From positions 1,638 through 18,324 of the forward strand of contig JAHBMJ010002492.1 in assembly GCA_018398765.1 (NCBI GenBank): a stretch of DNA of 16,687 nucleotides, read 5' to 3'. The stretch comes from Chromera velia. Lineage: Eukaryota; Sar; Chromeraceae. Position numbers and translations under genes: made by a program. This document shows positions 1-8,031 of the stretch, in pieces. The notes under the pieces are model-generated. The model ran no database searches, had not been told where the DNA came from, and worked only from the letters and a program-made list of their open reading frames with translations. Within the stretch, counting starts at the first letter, position 1, and every line of letters begins with the position of its first letter.

Positions 1-382
1 GGGGGGGGGGGGGTTCTGCGGGTCGGTAGGTATCTCGGCGGGCGTTTGTGTGACGGATTGTGACTTTGGGCATCGGGATGCGAAAGTAGAGTTTGTGTGT
101 GTGGAAGAACAAATGAGGGAGAGCGAGAGAGTCTGCTTTTTCCCTTTGTGGGCCCATCTGGGGGAATGCGGAATGAATGAATGAATGAATGCAGACATCG
201 CCCTCTACCCTCTGCCCGCCAATGAATACGAGGTACTGCGGCCCTGCGTGAACTTAGTAAGTCAGTCAATACGCCTACACGACTGACTGTTTTTCTACAA
301 AAATGTCAGGCTCTCCCGGACCCCCCACCGGTAGACCATTTTCCCTTTCATGGGTTTTACATCCCATCTTCACTCCCTTCAG
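1..382. other. 5' edge: poly-G start and intron-like sequence
   Basis: The window opens with a run of 13 G, which looks like a sequence or contig edge. The rest is intron-like, with a GAAT tetranucleotide run at about 171-190 and a pyrimidine-rich stretch ending in an AG acceptor at 381-382. No start codon or promoter for the downstream gene can be defended here, so the gene most likely begins outside the window. Confidence 0.5.
195..256 (+). CDS. Possible small upstream exon (doubtful)
   Basis: The acceptor context GCAG|ACATCG at 191-200 closely resembles the acceptors of the two certain EGF exons further down (GCAG|ACATCGA). A good donor, GTAAGT, starts at 257. The frame suggested by a phase-1 entry is open and would read DIALYPLPANEYE and so on. 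Against it, this exon would end in phase 0, whereas the next exon at 383 needs phase 2, and the residues match no known part of a discoidin domain. It may be a real exon with another donor, or an intronic coincidence. Confidence 0.2.
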
Positions 383-645
383 GTACATTGTGCGGTCTGG
401 GACCTTAGCCTACCACGCAGTCCAAACGCCCTCCAAGATGAACGTGTTTGGGTCCAATGATTTCAGCACATGGAACCAAATCGGGTCTTATGAGGGAGAA
501 TCAGGGTGGGCCGCTCCGGAGAGTCGAAACTTTAGGACAACCGACACGTCGACGGCGTACAAATACTTTGCGTTTCACTCTCTTCGGAACTCGAAGACGA
601 CAGACGACGATTGGATCGCTCTGGGAGAAATCGGATTGCAGGCGG
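383..645 (+). CDS. Exon: F5/8 type C (discoidin-like) domain
   Basis: This exon encodes about 87 residues that look like the C-terminal two thirds of an F5/8 type C jellyroll. Visible features are a strand before the loop (YIVRSG), the typical core PSKMNVFGSNDFSTWNQIG, an aromatic strand (YKYFAFHSL), and the closing strand WIALGEIGL. In known families such domains sit outside the cell and bind glycans or lipids. The acceptor is CTTCAG at 377-382 and the donor is GTGAGT at 646. The exon enters in phase 2 and leaves in phase 1, and the single base G at 645 completes the Asp that opens the next EGF domain. The N-terminal third of the domain must lie in an upstream exon that I cannot identify. 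Confidence is good for the domain and lower for its ligand, which cannot be guessed. Confidence 0.8.
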
Positions 646-983
646 GTGAGTTCAGTCAGTCAGGCAAGTTCTTTAATTGTCAATTGTTTCAATAGAAGAG
701 AACAAATTGATCAAGATGGGTTCCAGAGGAAGGACGCACGAAGATTCACAAAGCGTCGATGGGTTTTCTCTCTCGAGAGATTTCTGGTGCATGGTCAGAT
801 GTGACATTCCTCTCATTCCGATGAGACGTGAAGACAGACACGCCGGAATCAAAGGCAGGAATCTGAAGAACCCCATTTTGTCTCGTTCTTCGCACAGGTT
901 TGTGTATTTGATTTCTTAATTCTACTGCTTGTATGAATGGGAAGAGAGTCTCTTTCTGTCCACGCATTCATGCGTGCGTGCAG
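646..983 (+). other. Intron between discoidin and first EGF exon
   Basis: This is a 338-nt phase-1 intron with donor GTGAGT and acceptor GTGCAG. Several short open frames on both strands cross it, but none has recognisable content. Confidence 0.65.
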
Positions 984-1109
984 ACATCGAAGAGTGTGCC
1001 TCCAATCTCCACGACTGCGCGAGTGGCACTGCAACGTGCACGAACACAGTCGGCAGCTTCTCGTGTGCGTGCAACACCGGGTACTCGGGGAACGGCCTCA
1101 CGTGCACGA
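984..1109 (+). CDS. Exon: calcium-binding EGF domain 1
   Basis: A 126-nt exon encodes one complete calcium-binding EGF domain. It starts with the Ca2+-binding signature DIEEC and has all six cysteines in canonical spacing. The central NTVGSFSCAC carries the aromatic residue and C4-x-C5 pair typical of cbEGF modules, followed by a Gly-rich loop and the final cysteine (GLTCT). Such modules form rigid, calcium-stabilised rods in extracellular proteins. Both flanking introns are phase 1, so the exon is a symmetric 1-1 cassette that can be duplicated or lost without a frameshift. The donor lies in a GTGAGTGAGTAAGT run, where only the GT at 1110 gives phase 1. The identification is firm. Confidence 0.92.
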
Positions 1110-1188
1110 GTGAGTGAGTAAGTGCTGCTTTCCGGAGTTTTTCCCCCATTGTGCATTGTCTGCCTGTCTGTCTGACTGACTTCATCAG

Positions 1189-1226
1189 AACACCGAGTAC
1201 TCGGGGGATGGCCTCACGTGCACAAG
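1189..1226 (+). pseudogene. Relic of a duplicated EGF exon tail
   Basis: These 38 bases match 1073-1110, the last third of the upstream EGF exon plus the G of its donor, at 34 of 38 positions by eye. They would read NTEYSGDGLTCT, a normal end of an EGF domain. The piece follows a CAG and precedes a GT. Spliced from the phase-1 exon upstream it would be read in the wrong frame, and the front half of the domain is missing. I therefore call it a non-functional remnant of an exon duplication. Confidence 0.7.
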
Positions 1227-1550
1227 TGGGTGCAATAGGGAGGAGACTTTTTTTTTGTCTTTTTCTGCGTTTTGCATGTCTGTTTGTGGTTTTGCAAGTT
1301 TATTGGTGCGTGTCTTCTTCCTTTAGTCTGCTGTTGCGCCTGACAGCCAGCCTGTCAAAAATGTTGCAGAGCGCGTAACGAGACAGTTCGGGTTCCTAAC
1401 AGCCTTTATTTCTGGCTGCCTGGCTGAATGAGTGAGTTATGTATTGCAGAATGATGAGATGTATCGAGAAAAAGGTGAATAAGATTGCTTTCATCATTGG
1501 CCACTTTGCGTGAGTGTTCTTCTTTGTCCTGCATGATTGAGCGAATAAGT

Positions 1551-1566
1551 GACTGACTGACTGACT

Positions 1567-1609
<43 letters not shown>

Positions 1610-1611
1610 TG
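1551..1611. repeat. TGAC tetranucleotide tandem array
   Basis: About fifteen GACT/TGAC units occur in a row with one interruption, inside the intron before the second EGF exon. On the other strand the array reads as an SVSQ-type peptide repeat, which is an artefact of the repeat and not a gene. Confidence 0.9.
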
Positions 1612-1692
1612 GTTCCTTGGCTCTCCGAACAACATGATGGAGAATATCTGATGTTGTGTGCTTAATTACTTGACTCATTCAACTGTGTGCAG

Positions 1693-1818
1693 ACATCGAC
1701 GAGTGCACGACGGGTGCGCACAATTGTGTGAGCCTGGCTGACTGCACTGACACGGCAGGAAGTTTCAGCTGTGCGTGCCAGTCAGGGACCGACGGAGACG
1801 CCACCAGCGTTTGTACAG
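1693..1818 (+). CDS. Exon: calcium-binding EGF domain 2
   Basis: This second cbEGF exon is exactly the same length as the first (126 nt). It begins DIDEC in its own context, although the phase-1 base supplied by the previous exon is A, so the spliced protein would start NIDEC here. Six cysteines are present, with the canonical TDTAGSFSCAC core and a last cysteine in SVCT. The acceptor is GTGCAG, and the donor CAG|GTCTGT is followed immediately by a TCTG repeat. It is again a symmetric phase 1-1 module, and the identical length with clear similarity implies that the two exons arose by duplication. A role as extracellular calcium-stabilised spacer follows from the family. Confidence 0.92.
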
Positions 1819-2014
1819 GTCTGTCTGTCTGTCTGTCTGTCTACGGGGTTGTGCTGATTCTTCTATGACGTGCTTTGCCAGTCAGTTCTCAGGTTCTAGG
1901 ACTCAACGTTCATACACGCTTGTCCTTCCTCCCTTCTTACCTACCTTCCTTCCTTCCTTCCTTCCTTCCTTTGTTTGTGCCTGCCTGCCTGCCTGCCTGC
2001 CTGTGTGCCTGCAG
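1819..2014. repeat. Intron made largely of tetranucleotide repeats
   Basis: This 196-nt phase-1 intron carries three different 4-bp arrays: TCTG at about 1820-1841, TTCC at about 1944-1972 and GCCT at about 1980-2003. The last one runs straight into the acceptor CCTGCAG. The open frames across this stretch consist of repeat-derived LPACLPAC-type peptides and are not genes. Confidence 0.85.
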
Positions 2015-2119
2015 TGTCCCCCATCTGCCAGGACGAGGAGGCCTGCCTGGACTCTTGGGCCTGCGTCTCCTACTCGTCCTGTATGAGGAAGATCTCGGAG
2101 GGGTTCTGCGTCTGCATCG
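2015..2119 (+). CDS. Exon: atypical EGF-like cysteine-rich module
   Basis: This is a 105-nt, phase 1-1 exon with six cysteines in 35 residues (ICQDEEAC, SWAC, SSC, FCVC). The ending FCVC resembles the C4-x-C5 pair of an EGF domain, but there is an extra early cysteine and no sixth cysteine after the pair. It is therefore an EGF-like module that is divergent or cut short. The acceptor is CCTGCAG. The donor GTCGGT lies at the start of a TCGG repeat, and any of several GT positions four bases apart could be used. Only the one at 2120 was chosen, because it keeps phase 1 and joins in frame to the next exon. Confidence 0.7.
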
Positions 2120-2605
2120 GTCGGTCGGTCGGTGTTGGATGAGTGAGTGAGTGCATGGAGGCTTCAAGGAGTAATGCAGGGATCGAGTGGCCTGGCTGGT
2201 GGGGTGGGTGAGTGGGGCAGGTAACTAACCGCTTTTCAATCCAGTTCTGTTCTCCAGCTCCAACTCGCCGGTCTTGTCCCTTTTGCGTTGGGTCTTTGTT
2301 CGAAAAGTTCTGTTAAGAAATGACAGGGTTGTTTGGTCTTTTACTGGGTCTGCATGCGTCAAAAAAATATGAATGGGAGCCAATACAATGTGTTGATCAA
2401 ATAAAAGAGTGCCTCCCTTGTGTAAAGAAATGAACGAACGACAGAGTGGTCGGTCAGTTGGCATTCTGTCTTTCACCTTCTTTTGGTTGGATTCTCCCGC
2501 AGCTTTTGTCTATGTGACGTTTCTTTCGTTTCTCTGCCCTCATATCTTTCTGTCTGTCGTCGTCGTGTTCCCCTCTTCACTTTCTCCCGGCGGCCGTGTA
2601 TGTAG
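2120..2605 (+). other. Intron before the fourth EGF-like exon
   Basis: This 486-nt phase-1 intron starts in a TCGG/GAGT repeat and ends in a long pyrimidine stretch with acceptor GTATGTAG. Nothing coding is recognised in it. Confidence 0.6.
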
Positions 2606-2778
2606 ACGAGGACGAGTGCTCTCTGGGCACCCACTCCTGCCCTTCCTCTAGCACCTGCACCAACACACGGGGGGGGTTCGAGTGCACGTTCCCTGATAGC
2701 TCGGAGAGTGCACCCCTTCTGTCCAATACAGAAGTGACAGCGGACGAGGGAGAAGCGGCAAATGTCCAGACATTCCAG
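2606..2778 (+). CDS. Exon: degenerate cbEGF plus start of stalk
   Basis: The exon opens with DEDECSLGTHSC, a recognisable cbEGF start, and continues STCTNTRGGFEC. At the point where C4-x-C5 is expected it reads CTF, and no further cysteine follows, so the last two cysteines are lost. The remaining ~30 residues are acidic and Ser-rich (SNTEVTADEGEAAN), forming the transition to the stalk. It enters in phase 1 and leaves in phase 0 at CAG|GTAGCC. This is where intron phase switches from the phase-1 EGF cassettes to the phase-0 stalk. A half EGF domain with four cysteines could still form two disulphides. Identification is good, but folding and function are uncertain. Confidence 0.8.
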
Positions 2779-3042
2779 GTAGCCAGGGGGGGGGGGGAAT
2801 AGTTAGGGGAATGGTCATTGTGAACATGGATAAGGGAGCTCTGGTTTCCTCTTGCAGTCCTTGTGCGTTCATTCTCTCTCGCCTTTTCTTAAACCGAATG
2901 ACTGAGTTACACCTTTTAATTTACCTCTTGCTCCTTCTCGTCAAATTCTGTTTCTCTCTGAACGGGCTCTTCCCCACTCGACTCTGCTGAAAGCTCTCTT
3001 TTTCTATCTGTCCAAGTCCCTCCTTGCTGTCCCTCCCCTCAG

Positions 3043-3333
3043 GCCCTGACCTCGCTGAGCACCTCCAAGTTCTCGGACGTTTCTGCCGTCTCCTCCAAGA
3101 CAGACGCAGCCGACACTGTGAGTGCAGTCGCGACAAAGGTTCGAAGCACCGTCGAGGCGGCAGCCAAGGCAGGGAGACGGTTGACCTCTCAGGAAACAGA
3201 TGCCGTCAGAGATACCCTCCTGGCGGCGGGGGAGGGCCTGGTGTCTGTCGAGACGGGCGCCGCCACTGGGACGACAGAAGACGCTTCCTCGACTCAAACG
3301 CAGACCAGTGCAATGTCCAGCGCTGTCAGCAAT
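3043..3333 (+). CDS. Exon: Ser/Ala/Thr-rich helical stalk, part 1
   Basis: This exon encodes 97 residues dominated by Ala, Ser, Thr and Val, with alternating helical stretches (TVSAVATKVRSTVEAAAKAG; LTSQETDAVRDTLLAAGEGL). It contains no cysteine. Its position between the EGF modules and a GPS-like motif, and its amphipathic helical look, fit the helical subdomain of a GAIN domain or the REJ-type stalk of polycystin-1 relatives. The sequence is too plain to prove either. The acceptor is CCCTCAG and the donor GTACGTC, both in phase 0. Dense Ser/Thr suggests O-glycosylation, which is an inference only. Confidence 0.75.
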
Positions 3334-3678
3334 GTACGTCAGAGTCATCTCTCTTCAGAGCTGCATAATTATAGGCAAGTTTGCTTGCTACAGGAGTTGC
3401 AGAAACATAATCGATGAAGGAGAGAATAGAGAGAAGAACGCTATTTTTTTTTCCCTCTATCAATGTCCTTTCGCATTTCCCAAAATGCTTTCGAGAAGAG
3501 AAAATCGCACCCATCCATCCAGCTTTTCCTTCTGTCTCTAGGCTTTGCCTCCTACTCCTCTCATTTCTCCTTAATCCGACAAAACCATGCCCGATCGTCT
3601 TCTTTTTCTCCCATGCAATTTGACCATGAAACAGTCTTCCCCTTATCCCCCCCTCCATTTCCTTCCGCTGGACTGCAG
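3334..3678 (+). other. Intron within the stalk
   Basis: This 345-nt phase-0 intron has donor GTACGTC and acceptor GACTGCAG. It is pyrimidine-rich in its second half. The open frame that continues through it upstream of 3679 is intronic read-through and not protein-like. Confidence 0.65.
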
Positions 3679-3936
3679 GTCGCTCTCGGTCTCAGTGCTG
3701 CGATCTCCCAGTCGCAAGACGTGGCCCGCAGCAGCACGGGAAAGTCCTTTGTGGCCTCCCAAATCCCTATCCTGTCCGCACTCGAGAAGACCCTCAGGTC
3801 CACATCAGCAGACGGGGGTGTGAGTGCAGGGAGCTCCTCCAACACAAACGCCAGCAGCGTCACACAGACCAGGGAGGAACTCGAAGCAGCAACAAAAAAC
3901 GTCATTGCAGCAGCAACCTCGGCAATGGGTCCGTCC
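3679..3936 (+). CDS. Exon: Ser/Ala/Thr-rich helical stalk, part 2
   Basis: This 86-residue, phase 0-0 exon continues the stalk with VALGLSAAISQ, IPILSALEKTLRS and REELEAATKNVIAAATSAM, separated by a Ser/Gly/Asn linker. As in part 1 there are no cysteines, and the hydrophobic spacing suggests amphipathic helices of a GAIN-like or REJ-like region. Its donor is GTACGTC, the same seven bases as the donor of the previous stalk exon, which together with the matching phase and composition hints that the two stalk exons are old duplicates. No enzymatic motif is seen. Confidence 0.75.
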
Positions 3937-4104
3937 GTACGTCGGGTTGTCCTTTTGCCCTGCAGCTGTGCTCTCATTCGTTTTTTCCTGCTCTCCTCTC
4001 TCCTCTTCTTTTTCTTCCCTTTTTCTCTCTTGTCTGCATGGAGAATGATGACTTCATTCACTTGATTCAAATTTCCCCCCTAGCTCCCCCCTGCAGGTCC
4101 GCAG

Positions 4105-4808
4105 TTGCTTCTTCAGGCAGGGTCGGGAGGCACGGCCGTCCTCTCAAGTGGAGACTCTTTCTCGATGGCTGGAGCTGTCCTGCCCTCCCCTGTCGCTGTG
4201 GCGGACTCGGGATCGATCAGTGCGTCCTTGGGCGGGGTCTCTGTGGAGATCTCTAACCTACCTCTGACGGTGCGGGACCGAATCCGAGCGCTTGTGAATA
4301 CATGTGACGATGCGGAGAAGGCGGTGCTTGGACTGTTGAGTGTGAATTGGGAGGGGGACGTGAGGAGCTACGTGGGAGGAGACAGGAGTGCGGGGGCGTC
4401 GAGCACTCTTCGGCTGTTTTGGTGTGGAGTGGAGGTGGGGCAGAAGGTGTTTGGAGATGAGACGCTGACAATTGCAGTTGGGGGGTTGAGTGACAGAGGA
4501 GGGGGGGGGAGGCGTCGGCTCAGTGAGGAAGGGGAAGAGGGGTGTGCGTCGTTTGATGCAGAGAATTCTGCGTGGAGCAGTCTCTGCAAGACCACTGGAG
4601 GGGGGGGATGTGAATGTGAGGGTGCGGGGGGTGACTTGATGGAGACGGAGTATGGTTCTTTTGCTGGAGACATTCTGAACGTGGTGGCAGCTGCCGACCT
4701 TTCCGTTCTCTGGCAGTTCGACAGGGCAGCTGAGGGAGTGCGGGCAGACAATTTGGCCCTCTGGATTGTCGTGGCCTTCCTCGGAGCGTTTATCGTTCAT
4801 ATGATCGT
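4105..4808 (+). CDS. Exon: GAIN-like region, GPS-like motif and first membrane helix
   Basis: This 704-nt exon carries the end of the ectodomain. First come beta-rich sequences (GSISASLGGVSVEISNLPL) typical of the region before a GPS. At about 4543-4671 follows a GPS-like motif with cysteines and tryptophan in the expected order (C-x2-F, W-SS-x-C, then CEC and a late F), although the His-Leu-Thr/Ser cleavage triad is absent. The exon ends in a hydrophobic helix (LALWIVVAFLGAFIVHMI). The AG at 4095-4096 would break the frame, so the AG at 4103-4104 is chosen. The donor is GTGAGT at 4809 in phase 2. Across the splice the helix continues VIVCLERRR, a proper positive stop-transfer end. An in-frame TGA at 4810-4812 lies inside the donor and is removed by splicing. 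Gly-coding G runs (for example 4501-4509) may hide sequencing errors. Confidence 0.78.
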
Positions 4809-5327
4809 GTGAGTCTGTGCATGAGTGTGTGGGAGAGGTGATGAGTGCTGAATGGGAAGGATCACTTGGTTCGAATAACTGCGGTTGGAGAGAACGACGA
4901 TTTGCGGAAACAACAACAACAACCAGACAATTACAGAGACGGCTTTGTTGTCAGCAGAAAGGCCGGCCTGGATGAATGAGCAGCAACACAGCAAACAAAC
5001 GTTACGAAGGAAGAAAGATGTGGGAGTGCTGCTTTTGTTTTGATGCACAGAGGAGAGAGCAGAAGAGAGATGGAATGCTCCAGGCCTCTTTCGGTGAGGG
5101 CAAAGCAAATCTGGTTTTGGATATGTGGGTGTATATGTTGTCATGACAAGTCTATGCCGACGGATGGCCGCATGCATGCATTTCTGGTCCCTTCGGTCCT
5201 ATTACGTCTTTTACATGAAAAAAGAGAAATAAGAAGCTGCACGCAGATTCTTAAAAGTCATTGTGTAGTCTCGCCCGTTCAATCTCCGTTCTTTGCGCGT
5301 CCGTTTCCCCTGTCTGCCTGCCTGCAG
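4809..5327 (+). other. Intron directly after the first membrane helix
   Basis: This 519-nt phase-2 intron has donor GTGAGT and acceptor CCTGCAG. It contains no recognised exon. If retained, translation would stop at once (TGA at 4810), leaving a protein that ends inside the membrane helix. Confidence 0.65.
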
Positions 5328-6462
5328 CATTGTTTGTCTGGAAAGACGCAGACCCACGCACTCCTCGCCAGTCTGCCTGTGGGAGAGGGCGTACCTCTCG
5401 AATAGGCCCGTCCTGGCGGCTGCGTGGAAGAGACGGCACCGTCCTTCCCTTCTGTCTGTGTCCTTTCTGATGGAACAGCTGGAGGTCCTGGCAGAAGAAG
5501 GGGCGTCCGCAGTGTCTGACGGCAGGTACCAGCACAAGTTTTCACGGGAGTGCGCTTATCCGTTGACTGAGACAGAGAAGGAGAAGAAGAAATTTGATGA
5601 GAATGAAGCAGCGGAAGAGGAAGAGGAGAATGCGAGCAGCAGCGCTTTGATGGAAAGCGAGTCGAGTGACCTGGGTGGAGATTTGCTGTTTCGGCAAACA
5701 GAGCTTATCTCTCTTTTGTTAAGAGATGCAGAGAAACTTGTGAGTCAAGGAATTTTGTTATCAGACATGAAAGAAGAGTCCCGAGAGAGCGGTAGGAAGA
5801 AAAATAAGAAGCAAAGCTCTAGCAGAGAGCTTCTGCTTCTTTCTCCCTCCTGTTGTCTTACGGAGGACAGAGCACTTCCACTATCCTCCTCCTCAGGGCA
5901 GGGGGGGGCAGGGGAATCAGAACCAACTGAACAGATCCGACAGCCGTTGTGGGACCCCCGTCCGCCTCCCGTCCTTCCCTTTAGTCTCCGTTCTTCCTTA
6001 ACAGAGAGGTGGCGGCGGGACATTTCTGTGGACCCAGAGGGGGTTGATGAGTGGGATATCCTGGGCGCCGCCCGGTTCCTCATTCGTTCAGGCCACTTCC
6101 AAAGACGCCTGGAGAGGTTTGCAGAAGCGCAGGCCTCTCGGTGGCTCCTCGTGAGAGGTCTGGTCCGGGCGTGGCGACACAGAAGGAGAATGAAACAAAT
6201 AGAGGGGGGGGAGGGGAAAACACACAGTAGAGAACAGGGAGACGGAACACCGGGATGTGTTTCTGTACGTCGTGTGCCTCAGACGGTTTCGTCTTTGCCA
6301 GCTGTGCGCAGAAGTTTTGAAGGAGGCCTGAGGGGATTTGCTTTGCCGTGGCCTCCAGTAGTTCCTGACATCGGCAGTCCTCAACTTTTGGCTTTTGAGA
6401 CCGCAGAGGCAGAGGGAGAAGACAGCGGGGCTCTTGGGTGGAAAGCGGAGGGTGTCCTCTCA
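5328..6462 (+). CDS. Exon: charged cytoplasmic region
   Basis: This exon encodes about 378 residues on the cytoplasmic side of the first helix. It starts with basic residues (ERRRPTHSS) and has a segment rich in Glu and Lys around 5570-5640, with a run of five Glu. Helix-like parts follow (LLFRQTELISLLLRDAEKLVSQ; ARFLIRSGHFQRRLERFAEA; LVRAWRHRRRMKQ). In animal polycystin-1 this is where the PLAT domain sits, and I see no PLAT-like strands here. The 3' end is unsure. The next acceptor requires phase 0, and GT at 6463 (TCA|GTGACA) fits the phase but is a weak donor. The stronger GTGAGA at 6556 lies past a stop at 6538-6540. The sequence from about 6463 to 6751 is pyrimidine-rich and intron-like. 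Function is unknown. Confidence 0.6.
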
Positions 6463-6751
6463 GTGACAATTATCGAGATGGACTTTTTCATTCTTGTCAG
6501 TCTTCTCTCTCTCCAGTTTTGTGTTGTGCAGTCAGTGTGAATTCGGCCAGTTGCGGTGAGAAATGAGAAGATTCAAAAGGGCTCGAGACCTTCTTTCGCA
6601 CTTGGAAGCTTGTGTTTGGTGCTGCCTGCACGGGAAAGACTCCCTTGCTCGGGCGTTTTTTCCATTTTTTTGTTTTTTATATTTTGAGCTTTCTAAATTT
6701 GTCTCCCCCTGCCCCCTTTCCTGCTCGTTGTATCATCTCCTCTCCCTGCAG
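6463..6751 (+). other. Probable intron with unsettled donor
   Basis: This pyrimidine- and T-rich stretch ends in a good acceptor, CTCCCTGCAG, at 6742-6751. Candidate phase-0 donors are at 6463 and 6535, and the best consensus donor (CG|GTGAGA at 6556) is out of frame. A small extra exon inside this stretch is possible. Confidence 0.45.
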
Positions 6752-8031
6752 ATCGTTTCTTCTTCCACGCAAGGAGGGCCCGTCCCTTCCCCTCTCTGTG
6801 GAGCCGTGCCGCCTCCCCTTGTCCGTGCTCTCGGGGTCCGTCGTGCTCTAGCCGAAAGCAGCAAAGCAGGATCAACAGCAGCAGGAAAGGAGCCTAGAGC
6901 CCTTCTCATCCCAAAGCGTCTCATCGTCTCTGCTCGCCTGATTCTCCCGCCCTCGACATCCACACACAATGACCGCAAAGTCCCTCAAAGGAAGGCAAAA
7001 AACACAACCCTACATTCAAGCTTTACACGATTTTGGTCTCCAAGCCCTCTCAAGTCCCCCCCTTCTTCTCAAACCCCCAAGATTCATTCCATCCACTCGA
7101 AAAGTAACGTCCAAGACAACACGAAGGACAAGAGCAAGGGGGGAATCCCAAAAGAAACAGGGGCCCAACCGGATCCCCTCTCCCACCATGGACGGCTCCC
7201 TGAGACCCTCAGGGAGTGTCCAGATATGCCCGTGCTCCGTCTCTTCGTTCGCTGTCCGGCTGCCCCTAGTGGTTTTGTGGGCATGGACATTCTCATGCCC
7301 TCGTCTGCTTTTTCTTTCTCACCGCCGTCTCCTGGAAAGAGAGAGAAGACACACCAACCAACCAACCCCGAACATCAGGAACAGAGTGGGCGCAAGGTCC
7401 CCGAAGGAATCAACGAAAAGGAACCTGTTCAGGACTCCCCGGAGTCATTGTGGGAATTGGACATTTCAGACATCGAGGGGGAGATTGCTCAGGAGAGAGA
7501 GAGCATTCCGGAGGAGAGACGCAGGGAGAGCGAAAGAGACGCTATATCCATTCGCAAAGGCCACGGAGAAGTCAGAAAGAAAGAGCCCGTTATCGAGGGC
7601 AGGGAGAAACAGAAAGAGACGAACTCCGACCAAAGGAATCTGACGAGAGATCATCACACCACAGTAAATAGACCAGTCTCTGTGCACTCCCCTCCTTCTG
7701 AGAGCCCTCCAGAGCCTGAGCACATCCATGAGGAGCAGGGAGAACGGAAAGAAAAAGAAGATGAGAGTGATCATTGGTGGGACAGAAAAGTTGAGCGTCT
7801 GCTTCTGCAAAGTACAGCTCTCGATCCCCTCACCTCAACACAGACAGACAGACACCAAGAGAAGCGCCCATCCCTCTCGGATGCCCTCCCCTCTTCTCCT
7901 TCCTCTTTTGAAGAGAGCGGGATTTTCCTTGCAGAGGGTCTAGCAGAGCGTCAGTCTGTTGAGAGGCTCTCTCTCCAAACGCTCCCCCTATGGGAAGAAT
8001 TGGAGAGACAACTGAAAGAGGACATCCAGAG
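6752..8031 (+). CDS. Exon: long disordered cytoplasmic region
   Basis: A 1280-nt stretch is open in the frame required by the following exon (426 codons plus two bases). The first half is Pro/Ser/Lys-rich (SPSPLKSPPSSQTPK), and the second half is rich in Glu, Arg, Lys and Gln (QERESIPEERRRESERD), with many possible phosphorylation sites. It ends in an amphipathic helix (LPLWEELERQLKEDIQR). No catalytic or binding motif is recognised. It is the second half of an unusually long loop between the first and second membrane helices. The donor is GAG|GTCAGT at 8032 in phase 2. Codon content and the long open frame support coding, while domain content does not help. A large inserted low-complexity loop is the simplest reading. 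Confidence 0.65.

Larger units (their letters stand above)
1110..1692 (+). other. Intron with EGF-exon relic and TGAC repeat
   Basis: This 583-nt phase-1 intron holds two structures described separately: a partial copy of the end of the preceding EGF exon at 1189-1226 and a TGAC tetranucleotide array at 1551-1611. The acceptor is GTGTGCAG before 1693. No further exon is evident. Confidence 0.7.

Noticed and set aside
1-40. GGGGTTCTGCG at the window start resembling the end of the third EGF-like exon at 2101-2110
   Set aside because: The match is only about 11 bases, and the sequence before it is a homopolymer edge, so a duplicated exon cannot be argued.
1396-1678. Minus-strand open frames rich in SVSQSVSQ
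   Set aside because: They are translations of the TGAC tetranucleotide array inside an intron and have no other protein features.
1775-2150. Plus-strand frames with LPACLPACL and LPSFLPSF peptides
   Set aside because: They read across a repeat-filled intron in frames different from the EGF-like exons and consist of tandem-repeat translation.
4253-4800. Minus-strand open frames of up to 180 codons opposite the GPS exon
   Set aside because: They are antisense shadows of the G-rich coding exon, very Pro/Ser/His-rich, with no recognisable domain.
6969-7643. 224-codon plus-strand frame inside the long cytoplasmic exon
   Set aside because: It overlaps the longer frame that joins properly to both flanking exons. 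Its Arg-rich content is typical of a shifted frame over Glu/Lys-rich coding sequence.
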